13,581 bases of DNA. Origin: Deltaproteobacteria bacterium (lineage in GTDB: Bacteria > Desulfobacterota > Syntrophia > Syntrophales > UBA5619). Location of the stretch: NCBI GenBank assembly GCA_026388365.1, contig JAPLJW010000347.1, forward strand, positions 1 through 13,581, written 5' to 3'. The notes beneath the pieces are model-generated. The model did not search any database, was not told the origin of the DNA, and was given only the letters and a program-made list of their open reading frames with translations. Position numbers and translations under genes: made by a program. Of this stretch, positions 7,227-13,581 are shown piece by piece; position 1 is the first letter of the stretch; each line of letters begins with the position of its first letter.

Positions 7227-7835
7227 ATGAAATAAAGAGGGATTTTTTGATTAGCGGTTAATCCATTTTTCTTTTCCGGTCATTTTGTCCCGCTCCTGTC
7301 CCGCTTATTTATTTCTTCAGGTCATTTTTGCTCTGCCAGCTGATACTGATTACGCCCCGCATACAGAACGACGCCGAAGATATTTCATCCTGTCCGGCGT
7401 TCGTATCGTTCTCCATACCGCAAACCGGGTGCCCTCATTCCATCGAAAGGGCGGATGATGTTCCGGAACATCGCGTAGCGGCGGGCCGGGTCATGATCCC
7501 CCTGAGAAGGGATATGGCGGCATAGGGCGCGAAACTGGCGACTCAAGAGCCGGTTTCGAGCCCTATGCCGTTTTGACAAGCCACATGAGACGGACGGGCC
7601 GTCTTTTCCGGCGCTGATGATCCGACCGTCCTGCCGGGCTGATGATCAGCGGCGTGGGCCGGGGTGATAGGGAAATGGCGCGCCCATAGGGCGTGCAGAG
7701 GGCGGATGGTGCCTTGACACCGCGGCACAAGGTGAAAGGCACGATCTGCCCGTCAGGCATGAGCGGCGAAGAGCGCGAGGATCGCGACAAAGGAGAGTTC
7801 CGAAGCGATCAAAACCGTTTCCGGGAACCTCCAAG
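7227..7835. other. Degenerate island DNA next to the attachment site
   Basis: About 610 bases have no recognisable gene. Near the left end are an AT-rich hairpin (GATTA GCGGT TAATC, 7249-7263) followed by T-rich sequence, which may weakly end tRNA-Gln transcription, and two copies of TGTCCCGCT 11 bases apart (7286 and 7297). Further on are a long stem-loop (7518-7570), a small hairpin AGACGG/CCGTCT plus TTTT (7588-7607) and a repeated GCTGATGATC near 7612-7660. An integrase gene would normally be expected here but none can be seen. Confidence 0.5.
7518..7574 (+). terminator. Long stem-loop with short T-run
   Basis: Two 22-base arms starting CGGCATAGGG (7518-7539) and ending CCCTATGCCG (7549-7570) enclose the 9-base loop GACTCAAGA. 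Twenty positions match exactly and one more can pair as G-U in RNA. TTTT follows at 7571-7574. It looks like an intrinsic terminator, although no intact gene precedes it; it may also be an old mobile-element end. Confidence 0.45.
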
Positions 7836-8289
7836 GTGCGTTATTACGGATACTACAGCAACGTCTCGCGGGGAAAACGCCAGCAGGAAGGTCAGGATGA
7901 CGCCATACCCTGCATCCTCGAACCGCAGGGAAACGAAAAGGCTTTCCGCAAAAGTTGGGCCAGGCTGATTCAGAAGATGGGAGCCTGTCCCGGCGAAAGC
8001 CGGGAAAGTTGATCCCCTGGTCTGCCCGAAATGTCAGGGGACGATGCGGATCATCAGCCGTATTGAGGACCCGTCGGTGATCCGGGATATCCTCAATCAT
8101 CTGGGACTTTGGCTGGTAAGGGCAAGACCACTGCCAAAAACTCACTCCCCTTGGGGACATGATGCCGGCCGTGAGCCGGTCGATCGGTCTCTCCATGAAT
8201 GCGCCGCTTATGATCTTCAGCGTCAAAAACACGCTGATACGATCTACGGCGACCCCGAATACTTTTGGGATGCCTATATTCATGCATAA
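7836..8289 (+). pseudogene. C-terminal remnant of an IS91-family transposase, frameshifted
   Basis: Frame one (from 7836) reads VRYYGYYSNVSRGKRQ and on to KSWARLIQKM. Frame two (from 8008) reads VDPLVCPKCQGTMRIISRIE, then DPSVIRDILNHLGLW, ending DPEYFWDAYIHA at 8289. These are the hallmark C-terminal pieces of IS91-type (Y2, rolling-circle) transposases, including the CPKC zinc-binding pair. The N-terminal catalytic tyrosines are absent. The frame is broken between about 7975 and 8008, where a small GC palindrome (CCCGGC GAAA GCCGGG, 7989-8004) sits in place of the usual short linker. The reverse strand over this region is open for about 265 codons, but that is an antisense shadow. Inactive. 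Confidence 0.8.
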
Positions 8290-8469
8290 CGCATTTTGAA
8301 AAAAAGGCGTGCTGGAGAGGTTTGTCTGAATTGTGCTCAAAAATGCCCTCTTGCCGGGTGACTTGACCGAAAGGGGAGCTGATTTTTCAAAAGAGCGGCC
8401 ACCGATCCACCTCCCGCTTCCAATCGCATCGCCGACCCCTGCTTTTCGACGCAAAATAGATGCAAAACA

Positions 8470-8523
8470 CCCTGCAAAATATCCCTGCAAAATATCCCTG
8501 CAAAATATACACCTGCAAAATAT
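8470..8523 (+). repeat. Iteron-like 13-bp tandem repeats upstream of a promoter
   Basis: CCCTGCAAAATAT occurs three times in tandem (8470-8482, 8483-8495, 8496-8508); a fourth copy ACCTGCAAAATAT follows at 8511-8523 after a 2-base offset. A looser relative, ATGCAAAAC, lies at 8460-8468. The array ends 3 bases before the -35 box at 8527, which suits binding sites for an activator or repressor of the downstream operon. No regulator gene is present in the window. Confidence 0.85.
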
Positions 8524-8526
8524 CCC

Positions 8527-8555
8527 TTGACAAACCAAAATAGTCACCATAGACT
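8527..8555 (+). promoter_or_regulatory. Promoter of the amino-acid operon
   Basis: A perfect TTGACA (8527-8532) is followed by a 17-base spacer and TAGACT (8550-8555, four of six). Transcription would begin near 8562, about 70 bases upstream of the start codon at 8630. The leader holds two near-identical blocks, AAGGAAGTTCTGATCAAT and AAGGAAGTTCAGATCAAT, about 40 bases apart; the second supplies a distant purine-rich binding site. Confidence 0.6.
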
Positions 8556-8629
8556 CCCACCACGAAAAAGGAAGTTCTGATCAATCAATATCAATCAATT
8601 CAATTAAAGGAAGTTCAGATCAATAATAA

Positions 8630-9796
8630 ATGATTGTTGCGATACTGGGTGGCATGGGGCTTCAAGGGAAAGCGGCCCTGTTCGACCTGACCCGATCTGA
8701 GGGGGTCGAGAAGGTTCTGTGCGCCGATGCGGTTCAAAAAGATCTGGGCAAGCTCACGAAGTTCGTGGACATGGGCAAGGTGGAGATGGTCCAAATGGAT
8801 GCCTCGTCCACCCGGGATATCGTCAGGGTCCTCAAAAGAGGAGTGGATGTGGCTATTGACCTCCTGCCGATCCAGCTCATGCCGCTGGCCTTTGAGGCGG
8901 CCATCGAGGCCCGTGTCCCGCTTGTCAGCACGAATTACGCTCACGCGTTACATCACCTGCACGAGCCGGCCCTTGCAGCAGGGGTATCCCTGATGCCGGA
9001 GTGCGGTCTGGATCCAGGGATCGATCTGGTAATCTGCGGCGAGGCGGCCCGGGCGTTTGACGAGCTTCATGTCATCAACTCCTACTGCGGCGGTTTTCCT
9101 GAAAGAAGGGCCTGCACCAATCCTCTCAGCTATAAAATAAGCTGGAACTTGGACATGGCGCTGCGCAGCCACAAGAGAGCTTCTGTGCTTATCGAGGATG
9201 GAAAGCGGGTGACACTCTCAGCTGATGAGCAGCATAATGAAGAGATTATTAAGCATATCGCCTTCCCGGGTCTTGGAGAGTTGGAGGCGATTCCCAACGG
9301 CGATACCGTTGCCTACACCGACCTGCTGGGCATCACGAAGACCGTGCGAGAAGCAGGGCGTTACGCGCTTCGCTGGCCGGGGTGGTCTTCCCTCATCCGT
9401 CCCCTGAAGAAGCTGGGTTTTCTCTCCGAGGAGCCCATTGATGTCGACGGGTGTCTCGTGAGCCCTCACCGGTTCACGGTCAAGCTCCTGGAGCCCAGGC
9501 TTCAATACCTTGACGATGAAAAAGATCTCGTGGCCATGCTCAATGTCTTTGAGGGCGTCAAGAAGGGTCGAAAGGCATCCTGGGTCAGCAGTCTTCTGAT
9601 TGAGAGAGATCTGGAGACAGGTCTTCTGGCCATGAACATCAGTGTGGCAGGTCCTGCGAGCATTGTGGCTCAGATGCTGGGCCGGGGAGAAATCACAAAG
9701 AAGGGACTTCTGTCCCCTGCCGCCGATGTTCCCTATGAGCCTTTTATGACCGAGTTGGCACACCGAGGCATCATGGTCAGGGAAGAGGTGTCTTGA
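8630..9796 (+). CDS. Saccharopine dehydrogenase-like NAD(P)-dependent oxidoreductase
   Basis: This 388-residue cytoplasmic enzyme probably oxidises an amino acid or a secondary-amine conjugate of amino acids. The N-terminus is a Rossmann fold: IVAILGGMGLQGKA has the G8-x-G10-x-x-G13 nucleotide-binding loop. Family motifs follow: MPECGLDPG at 122-130, YCGGFP at 152-157 and NPLSYKISW at 164-172, which matches the substrate-domain entry of saccharopine and lysine dehydrogenase-like proteins. Length is usual. The start ATG at 8630 gives a normal Rossmann N-terminus, but its Shine-Dalgarno (AAGGAAG) is about 18 bases away, so initiation may be weak. It heads an operon with an amino-acid ABC transporter; the natural substrate is likely what that transporter imports. 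Substrate (saccharopine, lysine, or an opine-like compound) is not determinable here. Confidence 0.85.
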   Translation: MIVAILGGMGLQGKAALFDLTRSEGVEKVLCADAVQKDLGKLTKFVDMGKVEMVQMDASSTRDIVRVLKRGVDVAIDLLPIQLMPLAFEAAIEARVPLVSTNYAHALHHLHEPALAAGVSLMPECGLDPGIDLVICGEAARAFDELHVINSYCGGFPERRACTNPLSYKISWNLDMALRSHKRASVLIEDGKRVTLSADEQHNEEIIKHIAFPGLGELEAIPNGDTVAYTDLLGITKTVREAGRYALRWPGWSSLIRPLKKLGFLSEEPIDVDGCLVSPHRFTVKLLEPRLQYLDDEKDLVAMLNVFEGVKKGRKASWVSSLLIERDLETGLLAMNISVAGPASIVAQMLGRGEITKKGLLSPAADVPYEPFMTELAHRGIMVREEVS

Positions 9797-9884
9797 GAAC
9801 AGGGGTTATCAGCAAGGGGAAATCCTTTTGCTTGCGGCTGGAAATGTCATGTTCATCAACCCATTTCAAAAGGAGGAACGAAAG

Positions 9885-10679
9885 ATGGTAAACAAAGGTT
9901 TAAAAGCATTGTTGGCAGTTGTCTTGATGATGGGTCTCGCATCCACTGCGTACGCAGGAACCCTCGATGACATCGCCCAGCGGGGAGAGTTGCGTATTGC
10001 CTGCCAGACCCAGGGGCCCCCGTTCAGCTTTGTGGACAAGAACGGGAAGAGGGCCGGCAGTTCCGTAGAGTTCTGCGAACTCATGGCAAAAGAGATGGGC
10101 GTCAAGGTGGTCTTCCAGGATTATGATTGGGACGGCCTAATTCCCGCGCTTCTTTCCAAGAAGGCAGACATTCTGGCGGCCGACATGACACCAACGTTAA
10201 AGAGGGCCATGAAAATCGCCTTCAGCAGGCCTTTCATGTACACGGGCAGCATTGTTTTTACAAAAGCGGACGGCCCGATCAAGAGCATGGCAGATTGCCG
10301 GAAACCGGGGCTGAAGATTGCCGTGCTCCTGGGCTCAACCGGTGAAACCGACGCCAAGAGCGCTTTCCCCAGCGCTGAACTCAAGTCCTACAAGGGCGGT
10401 GGACCACTCCTGATTGACGCGGTGCTGAAAGGCCATGCGGATATCGGCGTCAATGACTCTTCAGCGGTGGTGGGTCAAATGGCGAACTTCCCTCCCAACA
10501 GCCTCAAAATCTTTCCTGATATGATTTCCAAGCAGCCCCTGGCCTTCGCGGTCCGTTACGACTCGATGGACTTGCTGGAGTGGATCAACCTTTTCTTTCT
10601 CCACATCAGCCTGGACGGCCGTATGGACAAGAACATCAACTACTGGGTCAATACGCTGGACTGGAAAAAAGATCACTAA
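9885..10679 (+). CDS. Amino-acid ABC transporter, periplasmic substrate-binding protein
   Basis: This 264-residue secreted protein of the SBP_bac_3 family captures a polar amino acid and delivers it to the permease. The signal peptide MVNKGLKALLAVVLMMGLAS ends at TAYA-G (residue 24). The mature part opens LDDIAQRGELRIAC, typical of the family. Ligand-contact features are visible: an aromatic near PPFSFVD, the region MTPTLKRAMKIAFSRPF with R107 for the substrate carboxylate, and D191 in ADIGVNDSS for the amino group. The start at 9885 has a strong AGGAGG 8 bases upstream (9871-9876), so the longer frame from 9828 is rejected. It follows the dehydrogenase gene by 88 bases. The last 30 residues lack the usual GxxxxL..lw pattern strength, but the family call is secure. 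Confidence 0.93.
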   Translation: MVNKGLKALLAVVLMMGLASTAYAGTLDDIAQRGELRIACQTQGPPFSFVDKNGKRAGSSVEFCELMAKEMGVKVVFQDYDWDGLIPALLSKKADILAADMTPTLKRAMKIAFSRPFMYTGSIVFTKADGPIKSMADCRKPGLKIAVLLGSTGETDAKSAFPSAELKSYKGGGPLLIDAVLKGHADIGVNDSSAVVGQMANFPPNSLKIFPDMISKQPLAFAVRYDSMDLLEWINLFFLHISLDGRMDKNINYWVNTLDWKKDH

Positions 10680-10710
10680 AACAAAGGCCTTTGGAGTTGC
10701 CTCATCCAAG

Positions 10711-10748
10711 CCCCCTCCCCCCTCCCCATTGGAGAGGGAGTGAGGGGG
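10711..10748 (+). repeat. C/G-rich stem-loop between binding protein and permease genes
   Basis: CCCCCTC and CCCTC segments pair with GAGGG and GAGGGGG across the loop CCCATTGGA, with a small internal bulge. It lies 31 bases after the binding-protein stop. No T-run follows. Such hairpins often slow 3' decay and raise binding-protein levels relative to permeases (general knowledge). The CCCTC-rich form also resembles a widespread dispersed intergenic repeat. Confidence 0.6.
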
Positions 10749-10794
10749 CGGATGTAAGCTGGCCGCAAGCTACCCATTCCCTTAGGCACACGAC

Positions 10795-11463
10795 ATGCTT
10801 GAAACCTTCAACTTCCGAGTCATTCTCGAGTACATGCCCATGTACTGGAAGTGTTTGCTGGCCACCCTCTGGCTTTCCGGAGCCGGTCTTTTCGGGGCGC
10901 TGGTCGTGGGGGTGGTGGCGTGTGCCATGCGCATCAGCCGTTCGAAGCTTGTTTCAACGGGGGCCGTCATATACATCGAGAGTATTCGTTCGACGCCCCT
11001 TCTGGCTCAACTTTATTTCTTCTACTTTGGCCTACCCTCTCTAGGGATCCCGATGAGTGAAGAATCGACAGGCGTTCTGGCGCTCACCCTAAACAGTGGG
11101 GCCTACATGGCGGAGATTCTCAGGGCGGGTGTGCAGTCGATATCCTACGGACAGATCGAAGCGGCCATGTCTTCCGGCTTGAGCTATCTTCAACGAATGC
11201 GTCACATCGTTCTTCCTCAGGCCGTCGGCGTAACTCTTCCGCCCATGTTGGGTCAGTCCATTGTCCTGTTCAAGGACTCCGCGCTCCTGTCTCTTATTTC
11301 GATCATGGAACTGACCCGTGCAGGACAGATCATGACCTCAGAGCGTTTCATGCCCGCTGAAGGCTTTCTGACTACGGCAGCTTTTTACCTGCTCATCTAT
11401 TACATCTTGAAGGGTATTTCAGGGTGGTCTCAGAAGCAGCTCATTTTCCGCGAGGCGCGCTGA
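10795..11463 (+). CDS. Polar amino-acid ABC transporter permease (HisM/GlnP type), first
   Basis: This 222-residue inner-membrane subunit forms half of the translocation channel. Hydrophobic segments are visible at about 18-45, 65-80, 92-112, 140-165 and 190-210. RSTPLLAQLYF at 65-75 matches the family's RGTPLLVQL motif. The cytoplasmic EAA loop is complete (E122 AAMSSGL ... HIVLP), the contact site for the ATPase. The ATG at 10795 has only a weak upstream AGG. It is followed after 17 bases by a second permease, so the channel is probably a heterodimer. Confidence 0.92.
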   Translation: MLETFNFRVILEYMPMYWKCLLATLWLSGAGLFGALVVGVVACAMRISRSKLVSTGAVIYIESIRSTPLLAQLYFFYFGLPSLGIPMSEESTGVLALTLNSGAYMAEILRAGVQSISYGQIEAAMSSGLSYLQRMRHIVLPQAVGVTLPPMLGQSIVLFKDSALLSLISIMELTRAGQIMTSERFMPAEGFLTTAAFYLLIYYILKGISGWSQKQLIFREAR

Positions 11464-11480
11464 AAACTGGACAGAAGAAC

Positions 11481-12149
11481 ATGTTCACGATCCATTTTAC
11501 GCAACTGATGCAAACCTTGCCCTTTTTCCTCAAGGGGCTCTGGGGAACGATTGCGATTTCCGGCCTGAGCCTTCTGGCGGGAACCCTTTTAGGGCTTATC
11601 TGGGGAATCATCCGCGCCAGTCAATACAAAACCTTGCGAAGGGTTGTCGGTGCATGGGTGGACCTCATTCGCGGAACGCCTTTCCTCGTCCAGATCTTCA
11701 TCGCCTTCTTCATCCTGCCCGAGGTGGGCATCCAGCTCGAAGCCTTTCCTGCCGCGGTGATCGCCCTGAGCAATCTTTCCGCGTGCTTCATCTGTGAAAT
11801 CATTGCCGGAGGCATCCTGGCCATTCCCTCCGGACAGAGGGAAGCAGCCACCGCATCAGGCCTCTCGGGCTACCAGCAGTTGCGGTACGTGATTCTTCCC
11901 CAGGCCCTGAGATTGATCTTGCCTCCCCTGGTGGGACAGTATGTGCTTTTGATCAAAGATTCGTCCGTGGTGTCGGCTATAGGCGTCCTGGATGTTACCC
12001 GGGTCGGGTGGATGACCGTTCAACGCATTCCCGAAGGCTTGCTGGTTTTCGGTCTTGTGGGAGTTCTTTATTTTGTGATTTGTTATCCCTTGATTCAGTT
12101 GTCGAACAGCCTTGAAAAACGGCTGACCGTGGTGACGACCCGGCTTTAG
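11481..12149 (+). CDS. Polar amino-acid ABC transporter permease (HisM/GlnP type), second
   Basis: This 222-residue inner-membrane protein is a paralogue of the preceding gene. The motif RGTPFLVQIFIAFF at about 64-77 and the EAA loop (E121 AATASGL ... YVILP) are both intact. Five hydrophobic segments are visible. The start is placed at ATG 11481 (MFTIHF), with a weak AGAAG upstream; the longer open frame back to 11424 would overlap the first permease and adds no permease-like residues. With its neighbour it would build the transmembrane channel energised by the ATPase gene beyond a 244-base gap. Confidence 0.92.
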   Translation: MFTIHFTQLMQTLPFFLKGLWGTIAISGLSLLAGTLLGLIWGIIRASQYKTLRRVVGAWVDLIRGTPFLVQIFIAFFILPEVGIQLEAFPAAVIALSNLSACFICEIIAGGILAIPSGQREAATASGLSGYQQLRYVILPQALRLILPPLVGQYVLLIKDSSVVSAIGVLDVTRVGWMTVQRIPEGLLVFGLVGVLYFVICYPLIQLSNSLEKRLTVVTTRL

Positions 12150-12217
12150 AACCTTAGACCCCTATGCTGTGAATTGTCTGCTATTTGCGAAGCAGTTCAA
12201 AAGCGAACCGCAGAATT

Positions 12218-12306
12218 TCGAATAACGAATAAAGAACGCCGAAGGAGAAGATAGACGAAATTAAACTTCATCATTCGGAATGTGATGTTCGACATTCGAT
12301 ATTCGA
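12218..12306. repeat. ATTCG-rich inverted repeat within the transporter operon
   Basis: A 20-base arm at 12218-12237 and its inverted partner at 12287-12306 match at 16 of 20 positions. The right arm also contains three 7-base units in tandem: TTCGACA, TTCGATA, TTCGACT (12288-12308). It occupies the 244-base gap between the second permease and the ATPase gene, where such operons are normally tight. The look is that of a dispersed intergenic repeat; copies elsewhere cannot be checked here. Confidence 0.6.
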
Positions 12307-12393
12307 CTTGCATGGCCTTGATGGCATCAGGATTTGGGTTCAGCTAATGGCATGCACGGGGGGAGTGAAGAAAACCCATCGTATGAGGTCGAT

Positions 12394-13128
12394 ATGAACA
12401 TGATTACTTTTTCAAAGGTCAACAAGTGGTTCGGGGACCTCCACGTCCTGAAAGACGTGAGCCTCACCGTCGACGTCGGAGAGGTGGTCGTCATCTGCGG
12501 GCCGAGCGGTTCCGGCAAGAGCACATTGATCCGTTGCATCAACCGGCTGGAGGAAATCCGGAAAGGTGAAATCATCGTGGACAACATGAAGGTCCACGAG
12601 AAAAAGACCAACATGACGGACCTGCGGGCTGAAATCGGTTTTGTCTTCCAGTCCTTCAACCTTTATCCTCACATGACCGCTCTGGAGAACGTGATCCTGG
12701 CTCCCATGAAGGTGCGCAAGATGCCTAAGGCGGAAGCGGAAAAACTCGGCATGCAAATCCTTGACCGCGTTGGGCTGGCCAACAAGGCGAACGCCCATCC
12801 GGCCCAGCTCTCCGGAGGCCAGCAGCAGCGTGTGGCCATTGCCAGGGGTCTCTGCATGCGTCCCAAGATCATGCTCTTTGATGAACCGACCTCCGCTCTG
12901 GACCCGGAGATGATCAATGAGGTCCTGGACGTCATGCGCGTGCTGGCCAGGGAAGGGATGACCATGATTGTGGTTAGCCACGAGATGGGTTTTGCCCGGG
13001 AGGTGGCCCACAGGGTCGCGTTCATGGATGATGGAGCGATCATCGAAGTGGCGCCGCCCGAAGAGTTCTTCCATCATCCCAAGAGCGAACGGTCCAAGGC
13101 GTTTCTAAGCAAGATTCTGACCCACTAG
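12394..13128 (+). CDS. Amino-acid ABC transporter ATP-binding protein (GlnQ/HisP type)
   Basis: This 244-residue cytoplasmic ATPase drives import through the two permeases. All motifs are intact: Walker [10 protein letters not shown] (36-44), Q-loop Q86 in [13 protein letters not shown], signature LSGGQQQR (139-146), Walker B IMLFDEP (D163, E164) and switch H196 in [12 protein letters not shown]. The start at 12394 (MNMITFSKV) has GAGG about 5 bases upstream; a second ATG at 12400 is also possible, and the open frame upstream to 12334 is rejected because it adds residues unlike the family. It is separated from the permeases by a repeat, but the order and orientation make it part of the same transport system. 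Homologues carry polar amino acids; the exact substrate is unknown. Confidence 0.95.
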   Translation: MNMITFSKVNKWFGDLHVLKDVSLTVDVGEVVVICGPSGSGKSTLIRCINRLEEIRKGEIIVDNMKVHEKKTNMTDLRAEIGFVFQSFNLYPHMTALENVILAPMKVRKMPKAEAEKLGMQILDRVGLANKANAHPAQLSGGQQQRVAIARGLCMRPKIMLFDEPTSALDPEMINEVLDVMRVLAREGMTMIVVSHEMGFAREVAHRVAFMDDGAIIEVAPPEEFFHHPKSERSKAFLSKILTH

Positions 13129-13146
13129 CTCAGAAGCAAGGACTGA

Positions 13147-13231
13147 GCAATGAGTCATGAGGACTGAGCGGGAGGTCCAAAGACAATTATTTCTGGATCT
13201 TCCTCAGTCCTCAGTCCTCATGACCCATTAC
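13147..13231. repeat. Inverted repeat of CTCAGTCCTCATGAC type
   Basis: Arms of 22 bases (13147-13168 and 13210-13231) match at 20 positions across a 41-base loop. The right arm is preceded by another CTCAGTC, giving a short tandem. It begins 18 bases after the ATPase stop codon. No T-run follows, so termination is not evident. Such GGACTGAG/CTCAGTCC arrays look like dispersed intergenic repeats. Confidence 0.6.
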
Positions 13232-13241
13232 TTTCCCTGGT

Positions 13242-13379
13242 TCACCAAAAGAGAGGAGCGAACTCGTTCGCCTTGGCAAGAAGGCCGAAGATGCCTTCGG
13301 TTGAGGCCAATTTCATCAGAAGGGAGAGCTCTTCAGGCCTTGACTGCGCATAGCCCGTCCCCACATAACCATCTACGAT
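13242..13379 (-). pseudogene. Relic of a D-cysteine desulfhydrase / ACC deaminase-like PLP enzyme
   Basis: Read on the reverse strand, about 45 codons give [19 protein letters not shown], then [11 protein letters not shown], then [15 protein letters not shown] and stop. The first part matches the family's region just before the conserved LLDPVYTGKA motif, and the last part matches its C-terminal tail after HTGGIFGLF. The stretch between, including the DPVYTGKA motif, is missing, as if deleted between two similar GIF positions. The N-terminal three quarters are absent, cut off at the right attachment-site repeat (13380). The open frame continues into the tRNA repeat, but those residues are antisense tRNA. 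In E. coli, dcyD sits with a cystine ABC transporter, which fits the neighbouring operon. Assignment is from memory of the family. Confidence 0.5.
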
Positions 13380-13424
13380 CTCTGACTCCGTGAATCGTGG
13401 TTCGAATCCACGTCTCCCAGCCAA
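13380..13424 (+). repeat. Right attachment-site-like direct repeat (attR), tRNA-Gln 3' fragment
   Basis: This is a perfect 45-bp copy of 7182-7226: anticodon loop, T arm, 3' acceptor strand and CCA of tRNA-Gln(CUG). The 5' half of the tRNA is missing, so it cannot make a tRNA. It marks the outer right edge of the island. Confidence 0.85.
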
Positions 13425-13438
13425 TACATAAAGGGGTT

Positions 13439-13493
13439 AGCCCATCTTCCGCAGGATGATGTTAAATTCGAGAGAATTTGGCTGGGCTTTTTT
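13439..13493 (+). terminator. Terminator-like structure, probably the original tRNA-Gln terminator
   Basis: AGCCCA (13439-13444) pairs with TGGGCT (13483-13488), followed by a T-run through 13493. Inside are two smaller hairpins, CATC/GATG and AAATTC-GAGA-GAATTT (13464-13479). It lies 15 bases after the truncated tRNA-Gln copy, the position expected for the terminator of the tRNA before integration. The remaining bases to 13581 show no recognisable gene. Confidence 0.5.
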
Positions 13494-13581
13494 GTAAAGT
13501 TGCAATGATTACGGGCCATGTTCTTTGAAAATCGGATGTAGTGGAGACCAGCCCCTTGCATAGAGGAGCGAGACTGGTAGA

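Larger units (their letters stand above)
7182..13424. mobile_element. Putative genomic island integrated in tRNA-Gln, integrase lost
   Basis: The segment is bounded by 45-bp perfect direct repeats (7182-7226 and 13380-13424), the left one being the 3' part of an intact tRNA-Gln. The bases outside the repeat differ at both ends. Contents are degenerate DNA, an IS91-type transposase remnant, an amino-acid ABC transporter operon with a dehydrogenase, several dispersed repeats and a broken PLP-enzyme relic. No integrase, recombination directionality factor or replication gene is visible, so the element is probably immobile. Integration of islands at the 3' half of tRNA genes is well established; applying it here is inference from the repeat geometry. 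Confidence 0.65.

Noticed and set aside
7320..7400. Reverse-strand peptide FGVVLYAG, reminiscent of the C-terminus of DUF4143 ATPases
   Set aside because: The match is only about eight residues, with stops close by on both sides. It is too short to call a relic.
8470..8523. CRISPR array
   Set aside because: The repeats are only 13 bp and directly adjacent, with no spacers, and there are no cas genes in the window.
7753..8550. A 265-codon reverse-strand open frame
   Set aside because: It is the antisense shadow of the IS91-type transposase remnant. The plus strand carries the recognisable CPKC and RYYGYYSN motifs.
13495..13581. Possible start of a leader or structured RNA at the right edge (ACCAG...CTGGT pairing)
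   Set aside because: The window ends before any diagnostic feature. The 5-bp pairing is within chance expectation.

Overview
The window is a GC-rich bacterial chromosome segment. Gene style suggests an anaerobic Desulfobacterota (former Deltaproteobacteria) such as a Syntrophales-like organism: a radical-SAM relic with a CPWNRCxFC motif, IS91-type debris, many short palindromic intergenic repeats, and queF beside a queuosine-precursor transporter. This taxonomic guess is inference; no rRNA or marker search was possible.

Left part (1-4135): a serine-decoding cluster of serS, tRNA-Ser(UGA) and tRNA-Ser(GCU). The serS reading frame is broken near position 638, inside class II motif 1. A palindromic repeat lies between the two tRNA genes. 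Next come a promoter, a Do-family (DegP/DegQ) periplasmic protease with a textbook terminator, a stretch with no recognisable gene, and tRNA-Arg(ACG) behind a strong promoter-like sequence and followed by a 58-bp near-perfect palindrome.

Middle part (4278-7225): a 14-helix DHA2-type MFS exporter, a 43-codon stub of a radical-SAM gene, and a reverse-strand queF-yhhQ operon for queuosine precursor uptake and reduction. The leader of queF can fold a pseudoknot that covers its own ribosome binding site. tRNA-Gln(CUG) diverges from queF.

Right part (7182-13424): a 45-bp perfect direct repeat, running from the anticodon loop of tRNA-Gln through its CCA end, recurs at 13380-13424. Its spacing of 6198 bp brackets what looks like a genomic island integrated in tRNA-Gln that has lost its integrase. 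The island holds degenerate DNA, a frameshifted IS91-family transposase tail, a set of 13-bp iterons beside a promoter, and an operon with a saccharopine-dehydrogenase-like enzyme, an amino-acid binding protein, two HisM/GlnP-type permeases and a GlnQ-type ATPase. A broken D-cysteine-desulfhydrase/ACC-deaminase-like relic abuts the right repeat. Beyond the repeat is a terminator-like structure that probably once belonged to tRNA-Gln.

Taken together, the island carries an uptake-plus-oxidation module for an amino acid or amino-acid conjugate, while the surrounding genes are mostly translation and tRNA-modification housekeeping. I see no CRISPR array, toxin-antitoxin pair or phage-defence system.
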